NCBI RefSeq assembly: GCF_003862475.1
Contig: NZ_RRCO01000004.1
Location: 174,962 to 238,961 of the forward strand
DNA from: Lachnoanaerobaculum gingivalis
Lineage (GTDB): Bacteria; Bacillota; Clostridia; Lachnospirales; Lachnospiraceae
Length of the DNA: 64,000 bases
Reading direction: 5' to 3'
How positions within the stretch are numbered: the stretch's first letter is position 1; the number at the start of each line of letters is the position of its first letter. This document shows, piece after piece, positions 8,098-15,602 of the stretch. Position numbers and translations under genes: made by a program. Below the pieces are notes generated by a model. It searched no databases and was not told where the DNA came from. It was given only the letters and a program-made list of their open reading frames with translations.

Positions 8098-8541
8098 ATG
8101 TGCAAGGAATGTTATGCTGATAATAATAGAATAACACCACTTTTAGAGCCATTTGATTGTTTAAAAAATCATACACAATATATTTGTGGTTCTTGTGGTC
8201 GTTGTATTTGTATTTCTAAAGATCCAAAGAGAGGATTGCAACGCTGGAATTTTCCTTTTAAGTCACTAGAAATTGCTAAGTTATATTTGAGAACTGCTGA
8301 TTATACAATGAAAAAATCTTGTGGAATCTATGAGATTAAGAACAAGAATGGCAGATTATTATACAAAATCTTTGCGGATGGTGAAAAATTGCGAGTATAT
8401 CTAAGAAATAATAAAGATAAAACTTGTGAAACGATGTTTCCTGTTTTCCGCGTGGAAGAATATAAAGAGTATCCAAATACGCAGATTAGAAAATTAACTT
8501 TTGACGAAATACAAAAATATATGTCAGAAAGACAAATTTGA
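8098..8541 (+). CDS. Hypothetical protein with cysteine pairs (possible zinc ribbon)
   Basis: A 147-residue protein. The N-terminal third has MCKEC and YICGSCGRCICI, two cysteine pairs about 30 residues apart that could bind zinc. The rest is a small alpha/beta domain rich in lysine and tyrosine. Start ATG 8098 is preceded by AGAAGGAGAG. Similar short cysteine-containing proteins occur in Clostridia, but I cannot name a function. It lies alone between the TetR promoter and a more G+C-rich block. Confidence 0.65.
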   Translation: MCKECYADNNRITPLLEPFDCLKNHTQYICGSCGRCICISKDPKRGLQRWNFPFKSLEIAKLYLRTADYTMKKSCGIYEIKNKNGRLLYKIFADGEKLRVYLRNNKDKTCETMFPVFRVEEYKEYPNTQIRKLTFDEIQKYMSERQI

Positions 8542-8644
8542 ATTTGCACAATTATTGAACTCAACACAAACTACCGTCAGTGTTGTTCCGTTGCTCGTTC
8601 TTTGCCGGTATCATAGAACCATCAAATGAAGGAGGCAACAAGCC

Positions 8645-8986
8645 ATGAATACAGATAAAATCTATGCAGAACAACTCGCAAACGAATATGCACCCAAGGA
8701 TACCTCTAAGGTGGTCGCTCTTCGCAAGCTGGATGCAAAAGCCAAGCTTCCCGCAACCGTTTTTACATACACCTTCGGTATTATCACTGCGACGGTAGCC
8801 GGTGTTGGGATATTCCTTTCCATGAAGGTCGTCGGCAGCGGTAGCACTACTATGTTTGTCCTCGGCGTGATTGGGCTGTTGGGTATGGGCGTTAATTACC
8901 CCATCTACAAAAAAATGCTGGCTCAGGGAAAGCAGAAATATGCTTTTGAAATCATGGAACTGGCAAAAGAAATCAGCGAGAAGTAA
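8645..8986 (+). CDS. Small membrane protein, two transmembrane segments
   Basis: A 113-residue protein with a charged N-terminal helix (YAEQLANEYAPKDTSKVVALRKLD) and two hydrophobic segments (FTYTFGIITATVAGVGIFL and TTMFVLGVIGLLGMGV), then a cytoplasmic amphipathic tail. Homologues in Clostridia have, as I recall, been labelled dihydropteridine reductase, which the sequence does not support. Start ATG 8645 follows AAGGAGG. Its codon use is clearly more G+C-rich than its neighbours, and it is paired with the regulator that follows. Confidence 0.7.
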   Translation: MNTDKIYAEQLANEYAPKDTSKVVALRKLDAKAKLPATVFTYTFGIITATVAGVGIFLSMKVVGSGSTTMFVLGVIGLLGMGVNYPIYKKMLAQGKQKYAFEIMELAKEISEK

Positions 8987-9014
8987 ACAAAAATACGAAA
9001 GGTGGTAAGAACGA

Positions 9015-9620
9015 CTGAATAGATCAGAAAGCAAATATTTTGCTACTGCAGCCAGAATGGACGAAGCCTTTCTGACACTTCTGGCAAAAAAGAATTTTGA
9101 GTATATTACAGTCAAAGAAATCTGTGAAGTAGCAGGGGTCAATCGTTCCACCTTCTATCTGCACTATGAAACGATATCAGACCTACTCTCGGAGAGTGTC
9201 AGTCGTATGAACGATCAATTTCTTGCTTGCATGGAGAAAGATTCAGATGCCTTTTTTGCAAAGCTGCTGAATTGCCCGAGGGATGAATTATATCTAATCA
9301 CGCCGGATTATTTAACACCTTACCTCAGCTACATTAAGAACAACAAACGACTGTTCCGCACAGCAACAGAAAATGCAGCGGTGTTGGGCATGGATAAAAG
9401 CTATGATAGGATGTTCCGTCATGTGTTTACGCCGATACTCGACCGCTACGGTGTACTACCGCATGATCGACCTTATATTATGGCCTTTTGTATTCGGGGA
9501 TTGATGGCAATTATCTCAGAATGGCTCAAGAACGACTGCGCCGATTCCATTACGTATGTTACAGGTGTGATCCAGAAGTGTGTAAAAATGCCACAAAGCG
9601 AAACAATGAACGCTGTTTGA
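9015..9620 (+). CDS. TetR/AcrR family regulator, possible CTG start
   Basis: Regulator of about 200 residues with helix-turn-helix ITVKEICEVAGVNRSTFYLH and a TetR_C-like helical domain. The only ATG in frame (9057) would cut off the first helix. Upstream the frame is open to 9009, and a CTG at 9015 lies about nine bases after AAAGGTGG (8998-9005). It would give NRSESKYFATAARMDEAF, which resembles the usual N-terminus of this regulator group. Either CTG is used, or a normal start codon has mutated and the protein is shortened. It forms a G+C-rich, probably foreign pair with the preceding membrane protein. Confidence 0.72.
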   Translation: MNRSESKYFATAARMDEAFLTLLAKKNFEYITVKEICEVAGVNRSTFYLHYETISDLLSESVSRMNDQFLACMEKDSDAFFAKLLNCPRDELYLITPDYLTPYLSYIKNNKRLFRTATENAAVLGMDKSYDRMFRHVFTPILDRYGVLPHDRPYIMAFCIRGLMAIISEWLKNDCADSITYVTGVIQKCVKMPQSETMNAV

Positions 9621-9670
9621 TAACTCCCGGTTTGCCAAGTCCGGTAATTAGAATTTAAAAATCGAGTTAT
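9620..9670 (+). repeat. Intergenic cassette-boundary repeat (copy at 9620)
   Basis: Copy of the intergenic element (TCCCGGTTTGCCAAGTCCGG, then TAATTAGAATTT). It is bounded by a perfect 7-bp inverted repeat, ATAACTC 9620-9626 and GAGTTAT 9664-9670. The left arm starts in the stop codon of the regulator gene. The following 25 bases up to the ATG are the same leader that precedes GNAT copies 4 and 5. Confidence 0.75.
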
Positions 9671-9695
9671 AAAAACAATAAGGGACATATAAAAT

Positions 9696-9791
9696 ATGGG
9701 ATTAAAAGAGGGTGATTATAAAAATATAAAAGTAACCACACCTGAGGATATAGTGATAGCTAAGGCGTTTTTGGATGCCGGTAATTGTTGA
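9696..9791 (+). pseudogene. ispD: 3' fragment of ispD (MEP cytidylyltransferase)
   Basis: A 31-codon open frame whose sequence GDYKNIKVTTPEDIVIAKAF matches the conserved C-terminal end of IspD, 2-C-methyl-D-erythritol 4-phosphate cytidylyltransferase (isoprenoid synthesis). The other 200 or so residues are missing. It begins exactly at the ATG position where a GNAT gene starts in other copies of this leader, so a captured end of a core gene sits behind a cassette leader. Not functional. Bases 9792-9885 after it contain no gene that I can see. Confidence 0.65.
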
Positions 9792-9885
9792 TAGAAAAGT
9801 CAATTCAGCCTGTGGTTGCGTTGGCTTTTTGGGTATTATGTCAAGCGTCGGGGGGGTTCAACTTCACAGCTGATTCGAGGAAAAT

Positions 9886-10308
9886 ATGAAAGTCAATATG
9901 AATATTATTGTTGGCGGAACGGATGATATATTGGATAATATATTATCTGCTGCAAGGACGGTAAGAAAAGAAATGAAAAATATTTTTGAAAGCGTTGAGA
10001 CAGAGACATTACAGAAGGCGGATATTTGTGTTTGTCTTAGCGGAAATATATCAAAGTATTATCCTAAGTCGGGAATTTATCAGGCAAGATATTATTCTAA
10101 AGCTAAGAAGTTTATGGTATATGTTCATTTCAGCTCTAATGAGTGGAACTCAAAAAAGACAGAAAGTGTAAGTAAGTTTCTTAAAATGTATAAGGACTAT
10201 CTTTTGGAGCTTTCGGATATCATTAAGAAGAAAACTACAAAGTATAAACCGGATTTTGATAGTAGGTGTTATGAAGATGGGATTAGAAGGATGTTTGGGA
10301 ATTTTTGA
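9886..10308 (+). CDS. Hypothetical protein
   Basis: A 140-residue protein, basic at the C-terminus, no membrane segment. The middle (DICVCLSGNISKYYPKSGIYQARYYSKAKKFM) has the look of an alpha/beta domain and the end is helical. I do not recognise a family. ATG 9886 lies eight bases after GAGG; a second ATG at 9898 is possible. Its stop codon lies inside the first of two tandem hairpins (10,302-10,369). Confidence 0.6.
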   Translation: MKVNMNIIVGGTDDILDNILSAARTVRKEMKNIFESVETETLQKADICVCLSGNISKYYPKSGIYQARYYSKAKKFMVYVHFSSNEWNSKKTESVSKFLKMYKDYLLELSDIIKKKTTKYKPDFDSRCYEDGIRRMFGNF

Positions 10309-10369
10309 GGTGAAAATTTGTGACCTCAAAATCATATAAACTTTCAAGGTCACAAAATGCGACCTTGAA
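10302..10369 (+). other. Two tandem hairpins overlapping a stop codon
   Basis: Hairpin 1: TTTTGAGGT (10303-10311) with ACCTCAAAA (10323-10331), including the TGA stop of the preceding gene. Hairpin 2: TTCAAGGTC (10343-10351) with GACCTTGAA (10361-10369), perfect 9-bp stem. Neither is followed by a T-run on the + strand; on the minus strand hairpin 1 is followed by five T. Possible terminators, processing sites or attenuator for the GNAT copy 3 that follows. Confidence 0.5.
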
Positions 10370-10401
10370 CAAAGGAACAGGTAGAGGAAATAACATAAAG
10401 T

Positions 10402-10812
10402 ATGGAATTTAAATTGGAAAATACAGAATCGGAAAGAACACATGAATTGGCAAATCTAATCAGAGCTTATAACAGAGCTAATAGAGAACCGTCTAAAAGT
10501 GAACCTCTTAATATTTATTTGGAAAATGAAGAGGGTAATTTGGTTGCAGGAATGGTAGCGGAGACTTTCGGGAATTGGCTTGAGATTGAATATCTGTATG
10601 TCTGTGATGATTTACGTGGACAAGGAATAGGCTCAAAGATCTTAGAAATGGCGGAAAATGAGTCAAGAAATAGAGGATGTAAGTATTCATTTGTAGATAC
10701 TTTTAATTTTCAAGCACCGAAATTTTATGAAAAACATGGTTATAAAGAGGTTTTTGCATTGAAAGAATATCCTTATACAGGGGAGAGATACTATTATACA
10801 AAAGAGTTGTGA
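10402..10812 (+). CDS. GNAT family N-acetyltransferase, copy 3
   Basis: Complete 136-residue member of the five-copy GNAT family, with CoA-binding loop LRGQGIG at residues 71-77. It differs from copy 2 at scattered positions (for example YVCDD instead of YVSDD). Unlike copies 2, 4 and 5 it is not preceded by the standard repeat and leader but by the tandem hairpins, with GAGGAAATAA as ribosome binding region. It is followed by a terminator rather than a partner gene. Confidence 0.87.
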   Translation: MEFKLENTESERTHELANLIRAYNRANREPSKSEPLNIYLENEEGNLVAGMVAETFGNWLEIEYLYVCDDLRGQGIGSKILEMAENESRNRGCKYSFVDTFNFQAPKFYEKHGYKEVFALKEYPYTGERYYYTKEL

Positions 10813-10857
10813 TTTGAAGTGGAGGTACGAATGGAATCTTAACGCATGAAAGATTTA

Positions 10858-10885
10858 GGTGAGTCAAGTTTTGGCTCACCCTTTT
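10858..10885 (+). terminator. Rho-independent terminator
   Basis: Stem GGTGAGTC (10858-10865) with GGCTCACC (10873-10880, one G-T pair), then CTTTT. Ends the GNAT copy 3 unit and separates it from the convergent flavodoxin pseudogene. Confidence 0.75.
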
Positions 10886-10896
10886 AAAAATTGGAT

Positions 10897-11466
10897 CTAA
10901 GAGATATTTTTGGCTATTGAAGATATTTTTTGTAAATAGAGTTTTCTCTTTTCGTGAGTAGCAGACTCTACCTGAGCAAGTGTGGTCAATTTAACAGGTG
11001 TAATACCACATTGCTTTAAAATCTGATTTTTTAAAACCTTACCGTAATCATTAAAGAAAGGCAGTATAACAGAAGGAGCATTCATAGTAGTGATAATCCA
11101 CGCCGACTTACCCTTTAAATGTCCTTCAAGTCCTATTTTCTTATAAGAATAAGCAAAACCTGATACAAATACTCTGTCGATAAATCCCTTTAAAACAGCA
11201 GGCATACCTGACCACCACACAGGAAAGATAAAGATAAGCTTATCAGCTTCTTTGATCATATCACGATACTTTGAAGTCTCAAGATTTTTTGACAGATCAC
11301 GCCTTTTATTTTCTTCGTCAAATCTCAATACAGGATCAAAATTTTCTTTATATAAGTCAATTGTTTTAATCTTATGTACAGATGGAATAGAACTTTCCAC
11401 CTACTTTAGTATCGCATGATTAAAACTCTTACAATTCGGATGTGCAAAAATAATTAAAATATTCAT
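10897..11466 (-). pseudogene. Flavodoxin-fold oxidoreductase, copy 2, nonsense mutation
   Basis: Second copy of the quinone-reductase-like flavoprotein. The reading frame starts at 11,466 (MNILIIFAHPNCKSFNHAILK) but hits TAG at 11,403-11,401, codon 22, where copy 1 has a glutamine codon (CAG). The rest is open and keeps FPVWWSGMPAVLKGFIDRVF. A truncated product could start at codon 23, but it would lack the nucleotide-binding loop. It overlaps its TetR gene by four bases, as copy 1 does. Confidence 0.8.
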
Positions 11467-12059
11467 TGTCTTTCTCCTTTAATATATATTTCAAGCATAC
11501 TTTTTATGGTACTTTTAATAGTTTCATTATCAAGTTCGTTTCCAATTAGGCTTCCCGCTATAATTGCCAGTCCTGAAATAAAACTCCAAAAGTGAAGCAG
11601 TGACTCGGTTTCACTATTTGTAAAGTTTTCCTCTTTTCTAAGTAAAATAACCACTTCTTTAAATTTGGAAAACCCCGGAAAATCAGAGGTGTCTGAAATT
11701 GTTTTATCAGTAAATTTCATATACTTAAACGGAAATTTGATAAATAATGCCTCAAAGAAATTCGGATACTTTTTGGAAAAATTTATAAGATTATCACCCA
11801 TTTGAATAAGCTGGTCTACTGCATGTCGGCTTGCATCCACATCCTTAATAAGCTCATCGCCAAGAAGTGTGGATATATGCTTTAATACTGTATTTAAATA
11901 ATTTTCCTTGTTCTCAAAATGTCGGTAAGGTGTTCCATGGGTAACGCCACAGGACTTTGCTACAGTTCTAAGCGATATACTGTCAATGCCGTTTTTCTTT
12001 ATCTCCTCTACCCCTGTTAAAATAAGGTTTTCCTTTAATTTTTCAGTATCTCTTTTCAT
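11463..12059 (-). CDS. TetR family regulator, copy 2
   Basis: A 198-residue paralogue of the regulator at 7,265 (same length, SLRTVAKSCGVTHGTPYRHF helix-turn-helix). Start at 12,059 (MKRDTEKLKENL) matches copy 1; an earlier in-frame ATG would read through the operator region. Since its reductase partner is broken while the regulator and operators are intact, it may now act on the copy 1 promoter, whose sites are very similar. Confidence 0.87.
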   Translation of the reverse strand: MKRDTEKLKENLILTGVEEIKKNGIDSISLRTVAKSCGVTHGTPYRHFENKENYLNTVLKHISTLLGDELIKDVDASRHAVDQLIQMGDNLINFSKKYPNFFEALFIKFPFKYMKFTDKTISDTSDFPGFSKFKEVVILLRKEENFTNSETESLLHFWSFISGLAIIAGSLIGNELDNETIKSTIKSMLEIYIKGERQ

Positions 12060-12075
12060 ATATTTCCTTTCTAAA

Positions 12076-12125
12076 AGTATACACTGTCTACAATAAAAGT
12101 ATACGTTGTCTACTTTTATTGTCAA
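12076..12125 (-). promoter_or_regulatory. Promoter with tandem TetR operators, copy 2
   Basis: Minus strand -35 TTGACA (12,120-12,125), 16-base spacer, -10 TATACT (12,098-12,103). Operator units AGTATACACTGTCTAC (12,076-12,091) and AGTATACGTTGTCTAC (12,098-12,113), 22 bp apart. The layout is identical to copy 1; only the three central bases differ. Confidence 0.8.
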
Positions 12126-12189
12126 GAGGAAATATGTATTTAGGAACAGATTTTATAGAATTAAAAGTAATTATGATATAATATATTCA

Positions 12190-12378
12190 ATATAAGAGAG
12201 AATAAAAACTATAAATATGGAGGAATATTATGCTTAGAGTGTGGTTTGGTGATAGAGATAATGTAATATATAAGAAAAACATTATCATAATTGGGGAAGC
12301 ATGAAGTACAATTACTGAAGATAATACTTCTGCCTAAGCTAAAGATAATGAGAGCACAGAAGAGAGTTTTAAGGATTG
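12190..12378 (+). pseudogene. Hybrid remnant: DUF4869 gene start joined to lipoprotein fragment
   Basis: Bases 12,190-12,273 repeat the leader, ribosome binding site and first 14 codons of the DUF4869 gene at 17,367 (ATG here at 12,230). The sequence then switches, and 12,274-12,378 resembles a decayed piece of the DUF4846 lipoprotein linker (compare GGAAGC..GAAAGTACAATT and GATAATGAGAGCA at 2,870-2,940). Stop codons follow at once. No product expected. It is direct evidence of illegitimate joining of cassette fragments. Confidence 0.6.
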
Positions 12379-12409
12379 ATAAACAATAAGAAGTTGTGGA
12401 GGCAAAATT

Positions 12410-12856
12410 ATGAATTCTTGGCACGATATTAAAACGCAAGAAGATATTGATTTGTTAATGTCTGTTTATGGTGACTTTCATGATGCTTGTATTGTGTCAC
12501 TTAACTTTCAGAGTGGGGTTTTCGTTGATGATAATATGGCAATGCATTTTGGTGGTGCAGAAGAAAGGATATTATCTGTGAAATTTCAACGCCAATGGAG
12601 ACCGAAAACAATAGAAGTTCAGTTTGTAGGTTTGCGTCAGATGCATTTGGTTGGCTGGCAAGATAATTATTCATGTGATATTTTGAGTGCAAATTTGGCT
12701 TTTCACGATAATTTACTACCTGGAAATCCTCATAGAGTAATAATATGGTCGGACACGGATTTCTTTCATGTTGAGAAAATAGATAATTCCATTCATGAGC
12801 CGGCAGATACATATATCGTAGCAAATTTTTTAAGGTGGAGAATTGCAGAGGAGTAG
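12410..12856 (+). CDS. Hypothetical protein (immunity-protein-like)
   Basis: A 148-residue, beta-rich, acidic protein (DIDLLMSVYGDFHDACIVSL, then FVGLRQMHLVGWQDNY, HRVIIWSDTDFF). Size and composition resemble polymorphic-toxin immunity or SMI1-type small proteins, but I cannot assign a family. ATG 12,410 follows GTGGAGGC. It is a single-gene unit: the hybrid remnant is upstream and a cassette-boundary repeat downstream. No toxin gene is adjacent. Confidence 0.6.
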   Translation: MNSWHDIKTQEDIDLLMSVYGDFHDACIVSLNFQSGVFVDDNMAMHFGGAEERILSVKFQRQWRPKTIEVQFVGLRQMHLVGWQDNYSCDILSANLAFHDNLLPGNPHRVIIWSDTDFFHVEKIDNSIHEPADTYIVANFLRWRIAEE

Positions 12857-12894
12857 ACAAACTTCAGTTTGCTAGTCTGGGTAAATTTGAATTT
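12857..12894 (+). repeat. Intergenic cassette-boundary repeat (copy at 12857)
   Basis: Diverged copy: CAGTTTGCTAGTCTGGGTAA followed by ATTTGAATTT. The left end forms a short hairpin CAAACT-TC-AGTTTG. It begins directly after the TAG of the preceding gene and runs into the ribosome binding site of the ABC-F gene. Confidence 0.6.
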
Positions 12895-12909
12895 GAGGGG
12901 GGTATTTTT

Positions 12910-14388
12910 GTGTCAACAATTAAAATTGAAAATCTTAGTTTCTCATATTATGGCTATGAAAAACCTGTATTTGAAAATGTATCATTTTCATTTGATACAA
13001 ACTGGAAAACAGGGTTAATAGGAAGAAACGGAATTGGAAAATCAACACTATTTAAGCTACTTCTAAACCAAGAAGTTTATAGTGGGAAAATCAGCAAAAG
13101 TGTTGACTTTATTAAATTTCCACCCAATTTAAGTGATACTTCAAAATTAGGGATTGAGTTATATAAAGAACTAATATCAGATGAGGAAGAATGGAAATTA
13201 TTTAGAGAACTTAATTTGCTAAATGTAGATGAGAGTCTTGTTTACAGAAAGTTTGAAACGCTTTCTAAAGGAGAACAAACAAAAATCCTTTTAGCTATTT
13301 TGTTTACAGGAGAAGATGGTTTTTTACTTATAGATGAACCGACAAACCATTTAGATATGGACGGAAGAAAAATTGTCAGTGAGTATCTGAAAAATAAACA
13401 AGGTTTTTTGCTTGTATCTCATGATAGAGATTTTTTAGATGGTTGTATCAATCATGTTATTTCCATTAACAGGAATTCTATTGATGTCCAATCAGGAAAT
13501 TTTACATCGTGGTATGAAAATAAATTGATGAAAGACCAATTTGAGATTAGTCAAAATGAGAAATTAAGAAAAGATATTAAACGATTAAAAGAAGCTGCAA
13601 GACAAAGCCAAATTTGGTCCGATAAAATTGAAAATACTAAAAACGGTGTGAAAGTATCAGGTGTAAAACCGGACAAGGGACATATAGGTCATCAGTCTGC
13701 TAAGATGATGAAAAAATCTAAGAATTTGGAGAATAGACAAAATAAGGCAATAGAAGAAAAACAGAATTTACTAAAAGATATTGAAACAAGGGAAAGTCTA
13801 TTATTGAATACTTTAGATCATCACAAAAACCCTCTAATATCAGTTTGCGATTTATCATTATATTATGGAGAAAGACAGATATTAAGTAATATAAGTTTTG
13901 ATATAAAGCAAGGTGATATAGTGGCTATATATGGGGGTAATGGTAGCGGAAAATCGACCTTGATTAAAATTTTATTAGGGTTACATCACGAGTATTCAGG
14001 TGATGTAAAATTAGCAAGTGATTTAAAAATATCATATATTCCTCAGGATACATCAAATTTAACGGGTAGTCTAAATGAGTATATTAAAAGCCAAGGTGTT
14101 GATGAAATATTGTGTAAAACAATTCTTAGAAAATTAGATTTTGCAAGGGAACTATTTGAAATGGATATGAAGAACTATAGCGATGGACAAAAAAAGAAAG
14201 TTTTAATTGCTGTAAGCTTATCAAAGCTGGCTCATATATTTGTTTGGGACGAACCGCTGAATTATATAGATGTAATATCAAGAATACAGATTGAGGAAAT
14301 TATAAAAAGAGCAAATCCTACACTTGTATTTGTGGAACATGATAAGAGGTTTGTAGAAGATATAGCGAATAAAATAATACGATTATAA
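12910..14388 (+). CDS. Lsa-type ABC-F ribosomal protection protein (antibiotic resistance)
   Basis: Cytoplasmic ABC-F ATPase of 492 residues with no membrane domain. ABC-F proteins of the Lsa/Vga/Msr kind bind the ribosomal E site and displace lincosamide, pleuromutilin or streptogramin A drugs. Walker A1 GRNGIGKST (residues 38-46), Walker B LLIDEPTNHLDM, Walker A2 GGNGSGKST (342-350). The interdomain linker, with SDKIENTKNG and HIGHQSAKMMKKSKNLENRQ, is typical of the Lsa group, as is the length. Second Walker B reads FVWDEPLNYIDV, normal for Lsa. Start GTG 12,910, seven bases after GAGGGGGG. It sits behind a cassette-boundary repeat with no visible promoter of its own. Resistance spectrum cannot be read from sequence. 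Confidence 0.9.
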   Translation: MSTIKIENLSFSYYGYEKPVFENVSFSFDTNWKTGLIGRNGIGKSTLFKLLLNQEVYSGKISKSVDFIKFPPNLSDTSKLGIELYKELISDEEEWKLFRELNLLNVDESLVYRKFETLSKGEQTKILLAILFTGEDGFLLIDEPTNHLDMDGRKIVSEYLKNKQGFLLVSHDRDFLDGCINHVISINRNSIDVQSGNFTSWYENKLMKDQFEISQNEKLRKDIKRLKEAARQSQIWSDKIENTKNGVKVSGVKPDKGHIGHQSAKMMKKSKNLENRQNKAIEEKQNLLKDIETRESLLLNTLDHHKNPLISVCDLSLYYGERQILSNISFDIKQGDIVAIYGGNGSGKSTLIKILLGLHHEYSGDVKLASDLKISYIPQDTSNLTGSLNEYIKSQGVDEILCKTILRKLDFARELFEMDMKNYSDGQKKKVLIAVSLSKLAHIFVWDEPLNYIDVISRIQIEEIIKRANPTLVFVEHDKRFVEDIANKIIRL

Positions 14389-14467
14389 ACTAAATAACAA
14401 TTTTTAAGTTATAGCTAAGTGTAATCAGAAAGTTTTATTTTTGGGAAAATACGGAGGTAGGGTAGAA

Positions 14468-15228
14468 GTGGATAATAAATGGCTAAATAGAGGTTTATAT
14501 GTGAACAAGATATTTTTATCCAAAAAAATTCCAAGTGGCAATTATCTAAAGAGATTACCGGTAATATCAAATCTAAAAAAATAGGTGGACTGGAATTAAC
14601 TAAACCTGTCACAATTTTTGTTGGAGAGAACGGAGTTGGAAAATCTACACTGATAGAAGGATTAGCAGTGGCAATGGGGTTTAATGCAGAAGGTGGAAGT
14701 GTAAATTTCAGTTTTTCCACTAAAGAATCACATTCAAATCTTCATGAATATATTACAGTGAGTCGAGGGTGGAGAAAACATAAAGATGGTTTTTTCTTAC
14801 GAGCGGAAAGTTTCTATAATGTAGCATCAAATATTGATGACTTGGATAACGGTTCGGGTGGTTTACCAATTATATTAAGCTATGGTGGAGTTTCTTTGCA
14901 TGAACAATCACATGGAGAAAGTTTTATGGCATTGGTAGAAAATAGATTTTCTGGAAACGGATTATATATATTAGATGAACCTGAGGCTGCATTATCACCA
15001 ATGAGACTTATGGAATTGATATGTTATATAAAAAAATTAGTAGATAATAATTCTCAATTTATAATTTCTACACACTCACCTATACTTATGACATTTCCGG
15101 ATGCAGAAGTTATTGAAATAACTCAAGAAGAAATAAAATCAGTTGACTACAAGGAAACAGAATATTTTTTAATAACAAAGAGATTTATGGATTCTCCAGA
15201 ACAGATGATAAAAAATTTGTTAGACTAA
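14468..15228 (+). pseudogene. AAA-family ATPase (AAA15/21-like) split by a one-base frameshift
   Basis: A small P-loop ATPase of the ABC-like AAA_21 type, about 250 residues if repaired. Frame 1 starts at GTG 14,468, nine bases after GGAGGT, and gives the typical N-terminus KKIPSGNYLKRLPVISNLKK, then stops at TAG 14,582. The other frame continues GGLELTKPVTIFVGENGVGKST (Walker A), YILDEPEAALSP (Walker B, signature region) and FIISTHSPILMTFP (His loop). The shift lies in a run of seven A (14,575-14,581); eight A would restore one frame. This could be mutation, slippage-based switching or a sequencing error. Confidence 0.75.
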
Positions 15229-15260
15229 ATTTGATTTATATTTGAGGAGGAATATATAAA

Positions 15261-15500
15261 ATGGTAGGAAGAATATATCATGTTGGATTAACTGTTTCTG
15301 ATTTAGATCGCTCAATAGCATTTTACAATGACATTCTTGGACTTGAATTCCAAGGAGAAATCATGATGACCGGTGAGGAGACAGACAAGCTGTTTCAAAG
15401 AAAGAATTGTAAAGCGAGAGTTGCTTATCTGAACGGCTCTAGGTCAGTTGAAGCCCCACCAATCGAACTGATTCAATTTGTTGAACTTAGAAAGTTATAA
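15261..15500 (+). pseudogene. VOC (glyoxalase/bleomycin resistance) family, N-terminal half
   Basis: A 79-residue frame with the first VOC beta-alpha-beta-beta-beta module: GRIYHVGLTVSDLDRSIAFYNDILGL (shown in two parts: HVGLTVSDLDRSI, FYNDILGL) and PPIELIQF. Full-length members continue for another 45 or more residues with the second module; here it ends at a new C-terminus LRKL. The metal-site histidine of the first module is present but the second half of the active site is missing. Probably a truncated remnant. ATG 15,261 has a good GAGGAGG. Confidence 0.7.
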
Positions 15501-15602
15501 TTTTCTATGAGATGAAGCCTATAAAACTTGTATGTATATTGTAGGGTATGAAAAGAAATCTTCCTCTATACTAAAATAAACCGAAAGAAAGGGGGAATCA
15601 AA

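Noticed and set aside
8561-9151. 196-codon minus-strand open frame
   Set aside because: It lies opposite two well-supported genes, has no recognisable domain and exists because the G+C-richer region has few stops on the reverse strand.
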